NCBI GenBank assembly: GCA_001724275.1 | Contig: MEDZ01000014.1 | Span: forward strand, 1 to 64,000 | Length of the DNA: 64,000 bases | Source: Gemmatimonadetes bacterium SCN 70-22 | GTDB taxonomy: Bacteria > Gemmatimonadota > Gemmatimonadetes > Gemmatimonadales > Gemmatimonadaceae | Direction: 5' to 3' | In this document: one piece after another, positions 53,366 through 59,464 of the stretch | Position numbering within the stretch: position 1 is the stretch's first letter | Layout: every line of letters starts with the position of its first letter | Position numbers and translations under genes: made by a program | Notes under the pieces: model-generated | Databases searched by the model: none | The model's input: only the letters and a program-made list of their open reading frames with translations | What the model was told of the DNA's origin: nothing

Positions 53366-53767
53366 GGTCTCCTCCCCTGTCCATCGCTGCTGCGTTTGCG
53401 ACCGTGTCGTCCCGCTCCCTTCGCCGTCGTCGAGCGCACCGCTCGCCACTTCGGGTCGAGCTTACTGCTAACACCGGAAGGTTGGAATTTGTTCACATGA
53501 GTCGCGCCAGCACCGCCGAAAAATCAAGCAACCTCGACCGTAGTTGCGTCGGTGCATCACCCTGGCGTGCCGTGACCCGGCCAATCTCCCCGTGCTCTCG
53601 CGCCCGCTCGACGCGGCTGTCGTCTCCGTATGTTGGCCATCTCTCATGCCAACCTCAGCGAGCTAGGTCACACTCGCACGGCCGACGCCGAAGCTGCCCG
53701 GCCGCCGCGCCGTTTCGTTCCGCGCCTCCGTCGCCGCAGCAAGCTCGGCGGCTATATTCCGCGCCCC
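53366..53767. other. Divergent intergenic region upstream of the KGG and RNase Z genes
   Basis: About 400 bases with no supportable gene. The RNase Z side ends in the TATATT box described separately. The KGG side contains an AT-richer stretch (53500-53540) where a promoter might lie, but no consensus element was seen. Confidence 0.4.
53753..53758 (+). promoter_or_regulatory. TATATT box nine bases before the RNase Z start (leaderless candidate)
   Basis: TATATT ends ten bases before ATG 53768 and no ribosome binding site lies between. If this is a -10 element, transcription would begin at or within about three bases of the start codon, giving a leaderless mRNA. No -35 element is recognisable. 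Confidence 0.5.
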
Positions 53768-54703
53768 ATGCCGCTCTCCCTCCGCTTTCTCGGGACTTCC
53801 GCCTCGCGCCCCACCGTAGAGCGCGGCGTGTCGTCCATGGCCCTCACCCGCGAGGGTGAGACTCTCCTCTTCGACTGCGGCGAGGGGACCCAGCGCCAGA
53901 TGATGCGCTACGGCGTCTCGTTCAACTTCGGCGACGTCTTCTTCTCGCACTTCCACACCGACCACTACCTCGGGATCATCGGACTCCTGCGCACCATGGC
54001 GCTGCAGGGACGCACCGAACTCCTTCGCGTCTGGGGCCCTCGCGGCGCCAGCCGGACCATGAAGAAGTGCGAATCGCTCGGCACCGACCGTCTCACCTTT
54101 CCGCTCGAAGTCACCGAGCTCGCGCCCGGTGATGTGGTGCGGCGGAAGGAGTATGAAATCCAGGCGATCGGCGCCGACCATCGTGGCGCCGCGGCGCTGG
54201 GATGGGCCCTCGTCGAGGACACGCGGCGCGGCCGCTTCAACCCCGAGCGCGCCCGTGAACTCGGCATTCCCGAGGGGCCGCTCTGGGGGAGGATCCATCG
54301 AGGCGAGTCGATCGTCCTCGAGGACGGGCGCGAGGTGCACCCTGGGGAGCTGGTGGGCGTCACCCGCCCGGGACGCCGCATCGTCATTACCGGCGACACG
54401 CGCCCCTGCGACGCCACCCGCGTTGCGGCCGAAGGCGCCGACCTCCTGGTGCACGAGGCCACCTTCGGCGACGAAGAGCACGAGCGCGCCATCGAGACCG
54501 GGCACTCCACCGCCCGCGAGGCCGCCGGGATCGCGCGACAGGCGGGAGTCCTACGCCTCGTCCTGACGCACCTGTCGGCCCGCTACACCCGCGACGTCAG
54601 CGACCTCGAACGCGAAGCCCGGAGCGTCTTCCCGCAGACCATCATTGCGCGCGACGGGTTGGAGGTCGACGTCCCGTTCCGGGACGCAGAGGCAGAGGCG
54701 TAG
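53768..54703 (+). CDS. rnz: Ribonuclease Z (tRNA 3'-end processing endonuclease)
   Basis: A 311-residue metallo-beta-lactamase-fold enzyme. The zinc motif HxHxDH is SHFHTDHYLG (His61, His63, Asp65, His66). Other ligands lie in GADHRGAA, VITGDTRPCD and VLTHLSARY. The LLFDCGEGTQRQ motif is typical of RNase Z. It cuts tRNA precursors after the discriminator base; both tRNAs in this window lack an encoded CCA, so such processing fits. The ATG 53768 has no Shine-Dalgarno sequence, but a TATATT box lies nine bases before it. Confidence 0.95.
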   Translation: MPLSLRFLGTSASRPTVERGVSSMALTREGETLLFDCGEGTQRQMMRYGVSFNFGDVFFSHFHTDHYLGIIGLLRTMALQGRTELLRVWGPRGASRTMKKCESLGTDRLTFPLEVTELAPGDVVRRKEYEIQAIGADHRGAAALGWALVEDTRRGRFNPERARELGIPEGPLWGRIHRGESIVLEDGREVHPGELVGVTRPGRRIVITGDTRPCDATRVAAEGADLLVHEATFGDEEHERAIETGHSTAREAAGIARQAGVLRLVLTHLSARYTRDVSDLEREARSVFPQTIIARDGLEVDVPFRDAEAEA

Positions 54704-54732
54704 CCGCGCTTCGTCCTCGCGAGCCGTTGCGG

Positions 54733-55008
54733 CTAGGACGCGATGTAGGCCGGACGCTCCGTCTGCACCGGAACCGACCGCCGGAACAGTCGTGCCAGGT
54801 CGCGGTCCGTCAGCCCCTCGCCCACCGTGGCCGGGTCGAGGCGAGCGCGCGGGTCGTTCACTTGCGGCCCCTTCACGTTGATCCATGCGTAGCGATCGTA
54901 ACGCCCCGTCGGCGCCGGATACTCGAAGACCACGAGCGCGCTGGAATGGCTCGGGGACTCGACCGAGATCGTCCAGGTGACGCCATCGGGAGAGCGATAT
55001 GTCTTCAT
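54733..55008 (-). CDS. Hypothetical protein (91 aa), third gene of the DUF2203 operon
   Basis: From ATG 55008, a small soluble protein with MKTYRSPDGVTWTISVESP and GRYDRYAWINVKGPQV. Two aromatic-rich beta-hairpins are followed by a basic C-terminus. No signal or membrane segment and no recognised family. It starts 17 bases after the DUF2203 stop, so co-transcription with that gene is likely, though its ribosome binding site is weak. Confidence 0.65.
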   Translation of the reverse strand: MKTYRSPDGVTWTISVESPSHSSALVVFEYPAPTGRYDRYAWINVKGPQVNDPRARLDPATVGEGLTDRDLARLFRRSVPVQTERPAYIAS

Positions 55009-55025
55009 GAGGCTGTGCGCGTCGG

Positions 55026-55448
55026 TCAGTGGTGATGAGCGATCGAGGGCTGCAGGAGGGCGTCGACCGGCTGCCGGCCGTTGAACCCGGCGTCGAGGTC
55101 GTGCCAGTAGCCGACCTCCGGCTCGCCATGCTTCCAGCACCAGAAGATGTTGCGCCCCTCGACGTCGGCGGGAAAGTCGACGAGGCCGAGTTCGAACCCC
55201 TTGAACTCCAGGCCCAGCCGGGTGAGCTCGCCGACGAAGCCCTGGATGTCGCGCGCCAGCTCCTGCGCCTTGTGCTGCAGCGCCTCGGCCTCCGGGGTCG
55301 GCTTGTCGGACCGGTTGAGGGTGGCGGCGATCTCGAACGCCTCCACGGTCCGCTGCCACTCGCGGTAGTGCTCGATGATGTCACGCACGATGCGCGTCAC
55401 CAGCGGCAGCATCCGGTTGGCCTCGTCGAGCGAGAACTTCTTGGTCAT
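55026..55448 (-). CDS. DUF2203 family protein
   Basis: A 140-residue cytosolic protein. The helical N-terminus MTKKFSLDEANRMLPLVTRI and the C-terminal IFWCWKHGEPEVGYWHDLDAGFNGR block define DUF2203. Its function is unknown; the conserved Trp, Cys and His residues suggest ligand or metal binding. ATG 55448 is chosen because GGAG lies eight bases upstream and it overlaps the preceding stop codon as ATGA, showing translational coupling with the lipoprotein gene. Confidence 0.88.
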   Translation of the reverse strand: MTKKFSLDEANRMLPLVTRIVRDIIEHYREWQRTVEAFEIAATLNRSDKPTPEAEALQHKAQELARDIQGFVGELTRLGLEFKGFELGLVDFPADVEGRNIFWCWKHGEPEVGYWHDLDAGFNGRQPVDALLQPSIAHHH

Positions 55449-56812
55449 CCACGTCTCCAGGTGCAGCGACATCCTGCGAGCATCGGCCCCGCCGGACGGT
55501 GGGGCGCTTCGCGCTCGCGTCCCGCATGCAAGAACGCCACTTGGCGTCTGCTCAGCAAGGGGAAGGAGCTACCGCCTCGGCGCGCCGGCGCGAGGGTCTT
55601 GACGGGGGACGCGACGCCCGGGGCCGGGCGCGCGCGCGGCCCCGGCAGCCGCGCGGCGGTGCGGACCTCGCCGGAATAGAGAGCCGACTCGTCGAACGCC
55701 CGGCGAAGGGCCTGCACGGTGGCCGGGAGCACGGCGGGGTGGTCCAGGCGACGGACGCGGCGCACGGGCGCGGGAAGGCGCCCGACGACCCACTCGTTAG
55801 GGGCGGCGCGCAGCGCCACCTGCACCGATTCACCCGCCGAATCCTCGCGCGCCACGACATCGTATCCCGGCCCGCGCCAGGTGCCTCCACCCGCGGGTTC
55901 CGTGGGGAGGGTCGCGCGGATGGGCGCCCACCATGTCGCCCCCTCGATGCGGATGGGGGGAAGGGGGAGCGCGTAGCCACCCGCGCGTGGTCCCCGACCG
56001 GGGACGAGGAAGGCGATCGCCGGCATCGCCTCCTCGTCCACCAGGGCGAAGGAGAGCGAGTCGAAGACGAATCCCGTGAGCGCGGTCGCCGCGCGCCGCG
56101 CGCGCTCGTCGTTCGCGCGGCGAACGGAGTCGAGCGCCTCCGCCAGCAGCGCGCGCGCCCGGCGCACGATGTCGCTGCCCTGCGCCTCGCCGACCAGCTC
56201 ACTCACGGTCACCTGACGCCCGTCGCGAATGTCGATCACGCCGCGCCGGGTGACATGCTGGTCGCGATCGCCGACGACGTCGATGTCGACATGCTGCTCG
56301 AAGGTCAGGAACGGGCCGGCGACGTCGAGCAGTTCCGTCTCGGTCGTCGCATGCGTCGTTGGCTCATCGGCCGCGTCCTCGTCCGGCGCGAGCGGCACCT
56401 CGTTCGGGTGCCGCGCGGCGTAGTCGCGGGCCAGCTCCGCCAGCGTCGAATCTTCCAGCAGGAGGAGCGAGTCGCCGCGCTCGAGGTCGCGGCGGAAGAT
56501 GCGCTGCCCCACGATGACGGCGTCGTAGTACGAGCGGTCGTCATCCGTCAGGTACAACTCGTGGAAGCGCCCGTCGAACTCCGCCAGCAGCATCGACGAC
56601 CGGCGCACGCGGATCCCGGCACTGTCGCTCTCGACCCAGAAGGTCGAGTCTCCGGCCGCCACGAGGAACGACGCACGGGGCGCCCCGGAAGCGGCATCGC
56701 GCCCGGCGCTGCAGCCGGTGGCCAGCAGCGTTGCGACCAGCAACAGCCAACCGAGCGGGGTCGCGCGCACGACGCGCGCGAACCGGAGGGGGAACGTCGG
56801 GGGGAGAGTCAT
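55445..56812 (-). CDS. Lipoprotein, first gene of the DUF2203 operon
   Basis: A 455-residue exported protein with a lipobox LLATGC (Cys34). The mature region is acidic (PDEDAADEPTTHATTETE) with beta-rich segments (VAGPFLTFEQHVDIDVVGDRD, VIDIRDGRQVTVSELV). The last 60 residues are basic and less ordered and overlap the upstream sequence of the DUF2203 gene. Family not recognised. No ribosome binding site precedes the ATG, but a TATATT box lies ten bases upstream. Confidence 0.72.
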   Translation of the reverse strand: MTLPPTFPLRFARVVRATPLGWLLLVATLLATGCSAGRDAASGAPRASFLVAAGDSTFWVESDSAGIRVRRSSMLLAEFDGRFHELYLTDDDRSYYDAVIVGQRIFRRDLERGDSLLLLEDSTLAELARDYAARHPNEVPLAPDEDAADEPTTHATTETELLDVAGPFLTFEQHVDIDVVGDRDQHVTRRGVIDIRDGRQVTVSELVGEAQGSDIVRRARALLAEALDSVRRANDERARRAATALTGFVFDSLSFALVDEEAMPAIAFLVPGRGPRAGGYALPLPPIRIEGATWWAPIRATLPTEPAGGGTWRGPGYDVVAREDSAGESVQVALRAAPNEWVVGRLPAPVRRVRRLDHPAVLPATVQALRRAFDESALYSGEVRTAARLPGPRARPAPGVASPVKTLAPARRGGSSFPLLSRRQVAFLHAGREREAPHRPAGPMLAGCRCTWRRG

Positions 56813-56822
56813 GCCGCGGGGG

Positions 56823-56828
56823 AATATA
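56823..56828 (-). promoter_or_regulatory. TATATT box ten bases before the lipoprotein start (leaderless candidate)
   Basis: On the minus strand TATATT is followed by CCCCCGCGGC and then ATG 56812. The geometry matches the RNase Z and HMA genes of the window. A -35 element is not visible. If functional as a -10 box, the mRNA would start at or within about three bases of the ATG. Confidence 0.5.
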
Positions 56829-56868
56829 TCACGCCCCGGCGCGCCCCCGGCGCGCCTCAGGCGCGACG

Positions 56869-58113
56869 CTACCTCGCCCCCAGCTCCGCCACCGCCGCCA
56901 CCAGGCGGTCGACTTCGTCCTCGGTGGTATAGCAGGCGCAGCCGGCACGGACCACGCCGTCCGCCGACTCCCCCAGGCGCTCGATCACCGTCACCGCGTA
57001 GAAATCGCCGTTCGATGCGTAGATCCCGCGCGGCACGAGCGCGCGCGCGACGTCGGTCGAGCTCCTCCCGGCGACGGTGAAGATGACGGTCGGCGTCCGG
57101 GCACCGCCCGGGGCCACGCCGTAGAGTGTCACGCCGTCCACCTCGCGCAGCCCGTTCCAGAGCCGCGCGACGAGTTGCTCGCCGCGGGCGTGCAGGGCGG
57201 AGAGGGCGTTCGTTAGGCGCTCACGCCGGCTCCCCCCTGGCGCCAGCGAGGCCATGAACTCGATCGCGGCCCCCGTCCCCACGATCCCCTCGTGGTTCTG
57301 CGTCCCCGTCTCCAGCCGCTCGGGACCGGCATTCGGCGCCGGCTCGAGCTTGGGAACGTCGAGCCCGTCGATCAGTCCGCGCCGGCCGTAGAAGACCCCG
57401 GCATGCGGCCCATAGAACTTGTACGCCGAGCACGCCAGGAAGTCGCAGTCCCAGGCCTTCACGTCGATCACGCCGTGGGCAGCGTAGTGGACGGCGTCCA
57501 CGTAGCACAGCGCCCCCGCCTCGTGCGCCAGCCGTGCCGCGGCCGCGACATCGGTGACGGTGCCCAGCGCGTTCGACGCCGCGCCGATCGCCAGCAGCTT
57601 CGTCCGCGGGGTGAATGCGCGGCGCAGGTCGTCCCAGTCGAGCGTCCCGCTTGCCGGGTCCATCCGCACCGTGCGCACCACCAGCCCCCGGTCGCGCGCC
57701 AGCTCGCGCCACGGCGCCACGTTGGCATGGTGGTCGAGCTCGGTCACGATCACCTCGTCGCCCGCGCTCCAGCGCCTGCCTAACGCGCGAGAGACGTGAA
57801 AGGTGATCGTCGTCATGTTGTTGCCGAACGCCACCTCGTCACTCCCCGCGTTGAGCAGGTCGGCCGCCGCCGCGCGCGCCTGCTCCAGCGCCGCGTCGGT
57901 CTCGTGCGAGGTCGGGTACTCCCAGTGCGTGTTCGCGTTGTGGTGGTACAGGTAGTCGCTCATCGCCTCCACCACCTCGCGCGGCACCTGGGTCCCCCCG
58001 GGGCCGTCGAAGTACGCCACCGGATGACCTCCCTCCCATCGCTTGAGCGCGGGGAAGCGGGCGCGGATGTCGGACACCGGTATGAGCGCGGAGGCACCCT
58101 GCAGGGAAGTCAT
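56869..58113 (-). CDS. Cysteine-desulfurase-like PLP enzyme (class V aminotransferase fold)
   Basis: A 414-residue PLP-dependent enzyme. The Schiff-base lysine is Lys232 in LACSAYKFYGPHAG, the pyridine-nitrogen Asp is in CYVDAVHYAAHG (Asp206), and GTQNHEGIVGTGAAIEF is typical of the cysteine-desulfurase-like subgroup. The catalytic loop Cys of IscS/SufS is not clear: the C-terminal VVRAGCACYTTEDE holds cysteines at the usual region. Neighbours are not Fe-S assembly genes, so a role other than cluster assembly, such as kynureninase- or isopenicillin-epimerase-like chemistry, remains possible. Confidence 0.85.
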   Translation of the reverse strand: MTSLQGASALIPVSDIRARFPALKRWEGGHPVAYFDGPGGTQVPREVVEAMSDYLYHHNANTHWEYPTSHETDAALEQARAAAADLLNAGSDEVAFGNNMTTITFHVSRALGRRWSAGDEVIVTELDHHANVAPWRELARDRGLVVRTVRMDPASGTLDWDDLRRAFTPRTKLLAIGAASNALGTVTDVAAAARLAHEAGALCYVDAVHYAAHGVIDVKAWDCDFLACSAYKFYGPHAGVFYGRRGLIDGLDVPKLEPAPNAGPERLETGTQNHEGIVGTGAAIEFMASLAPGGSRRERLTNALSALHARGEQLVARLWNGLREVDGVTLYGVAPGGARTPTVIFTVAGRSSTDVARALVPRGIYASNGDFYAVTVIERLGESADGVVRAGCACYTTEDEVDRLVAAVAELGAR

Positions 58114-58123
58114 GGGAAACGAG

Positions 58124-58171
58124 AAGACGAGAAGACGAGAAGACGAGAAAACGGGAAGACGGAGAGACGAG
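58124..58171. repeat. Six tandem 8-bp units, AAGACGAG type
   Basis: Three exact AAGACGAG copies and three variants (AAAACGGG, AAGACGGA, GAGACGAG) fill the spacer between the desulfurase-like gene start and the end of the dehydrogenase gene. All G/A-rich on the plus strand. No coding frame. Confidence 0.85.
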
Positions 58172-58174
58172 GGA

Positions 58175-59062
58175 TCAGTCCGCGATCACCACGTCGCTCC
58201 ACTGCTCGATCAGGCGTGCAGCCTCAACATGGTCGGCGTCCTCGCCCAGCTCGTGCCGGGCCAGGCGGAAGAGCTCGGCCGCCTGCTGGATCACCGCCGA
58301 GGGAACGCGCTGCTCCCGAAGGAACTCGGCCGCGATCGCGACGTCCTTTTCCAGGAGCGCCAGCTTGAAGGTCCGCGGGAATGCGCGCGTCACGACGCGT
58401 TGCGGAACGAGGTTCTCCGATGTGTTCGAGCGCCCGCTCGACGCATTGATCACCTCGAGCGCCGCCGATGGCTTGACCCCGGCCTTGGTCAGCGCCGCCA
58501 ACCCCTCGACCGTCGACCAGATGTGCACGGCGAGCAACGCGTTGTTCACCGCTTTCAGGGCATGTCCCGCCCCCACCGGACCCACCAGCACGATCTTGCG
58601 CCCGAACGACTCCAGCACGGGGCGCGCACGATCGAACGCCGCCGTATCGCCGCCGCACATCACCGTCAGCGTCCCCGCCTCGGCCCCCGAGACGCCGCCG
58701 CTCACCGGCGCGTCCAGGAAGGCGATGTCCCGTCCCGACAGGTGCGACGCGATGCGTCGCGACGAGGCGGGATCGCCCGACGTACAGTCGATGAGCAACG
58801 TGCCGTCCGCCATCCCCACCAGGATCCCCTCGCTCCCATGCAGGAGCGCCTCCACCTCGCGGGAGGTGGGGAGGCACGTGATGACGACGTCCGCCCCGGC
58901 GACCGCTGCCGCGGGGGTGCCGGCGACGGCGGCGCCATGCGCCTTGGCGAAGGCGCTCGCCTTGTCGGACGAACGGTTCCAGACGGTGAGCGGGAACTTG
59001 GCGGCGACCTGGCGCGCCATGGGCGTCCCGATGGCCCCGAGTCCGAGAAACGCGATCTTCAT
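58175..59062 (-). CDS. NAD(P)-dependent beta-hydroxyacid dehydrogenase (3-hydroxyisobutyrate dehydrogenase family)
   Basis: A 295-residue enzyme with an N-terminal Rossmann motif FLGLGAIGTPMA (residues 5-16), the substrate-binding LDAPVSGGVSGAEAGTLTVMCGGD block and the catalytic lysine in GHALKAVNN. These define the beta-hydroxyacid dehydrogenases (3-hydroxyisobutyrate, tartronate semialdehyde and related). It oxidises a 2- or 3-hydroxyacid with NAD+ or NADP+; the exact substrate is unknown. Cytosolic. It begins 57 bases from the divergent HMA-like gene. Confidence 0.93.
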   Translation of the reverse strand: MKIAFLGLGAIGTPMARQVAAKFPLTVWNRSSDKASAFAKAHGAAVAGTPAAAVAGADVVITCLPTSREVEALLHGSEGILVGMADGTLLIDCTSGDPASSRRIASHLSGRDIAFLDAPVSGGVSGAEAGTLTVMCGGDTAAFDRARPVLESFGRKIVLVGPVGAGHALKAVNNALLAVHIWSTVEGLAALTKAGVKPSAALEVINASSGRSNTSENLVPQRVVTRAFPRTFKLALLEKDVAIAAEFLREQRVPSAVIQQAAELFRLARHELGEDADHVEAARLIEQWSDVVIAD

Positions 59063-59105
59063 GCGCGAAATCTGTCCGCGCCGCGCCCCGGGCGCGAGGG
59101 CGCGC

Positions 59106-59111
59106 TATCTT
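59106..59111 (+). promoter_or_regulatory. TATCTT box eight bases before the HMA-like start (leaderless candidate)
   Basis: TATCTT, then CCCGCCCC, then ATG 59120, with no ribosome binding site. The geometry parallels RNase Z (TATATT, nine bases) and the DUF2203-operon lipoprotein (ten bases). No -35 element visible. Confidence 0.45.
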
Positions 59112-59119
59112 CCCGCCCC

Positions 59120-59368
59120 ATGGTGACCACTCTCGACATCGACGGGATGCGCACGGTGCACTGTGCCCGCGCCATCTTCACGTCGCTCGCCGCCGTGGAC
59201 GGGATCGCGAAGGCCGAGGTGGTGGTGGGGCGGGCAACGCTCGAGCACGAGCGTCCCCTCGACCAGGCCGCCCTCGCCGCGGCGGTCGAGGCCGCGGGCT
59301 ACCGCCTCCGCGCGACCACCACCGACCGCCGTCAGCTATCACTCCTGTCGGACGACGCCCACCCCTGA
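59120..59368 (+). CDS. Heavy-metal-associated-domain-like protein with one Cys
   Basis: An 82-residue protein of the ferredoxin-like HMA fold. TTLDIDGMRTVHCARAI aligns with the GMTCxxC loop: the first Cys is replaced by Thr12, the second kept as Cys15. AAVDGIAKAEVVVGRATLEHE and AVEAAGYRLR match the later strands. A one-Cys site cannot bind copper in the usual way, so the protein may act as a partner domain or bind another ion. Its start is preceded by a TATCTT box only eight bases upstream. Confidence 0.75.
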   Translation: MVTTLDIDGMRTVHCARAIFTSLAAVDGIAKAEVVVGRATLEHERPLDQAALAAAVEAAGYRLRATTTDRRQLSLLSDDAHP

Positions 59369-59393
59369 CGCGCCGGCCGGGGCGCCTAACGCA

Positions 59394-59460
59394 CTCCCGT
59401 CTCCCGTCTCCCGTCTCCCGTCTCCCGTCTCCCGTCTCCCGTCTCCCGTCTCCCGTCTCC
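59394..59460. repeat. Nine perfect tandem heptamers CTCCCGT plus a partial unit
   Basis: Nine exact copies of CTCCCGT followed by CTCC fill the spacer between the HMA-like gene and the DUF5916 gene, which converge. Read on the minus strand it is a purine-rich ACGGGAG array, related in character to the AAGACGAG repeats at 58124-58171. The heptameric unit rules out a coding role. Confidence 0.92.
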
Positions 59461-59464
59461 AGAG

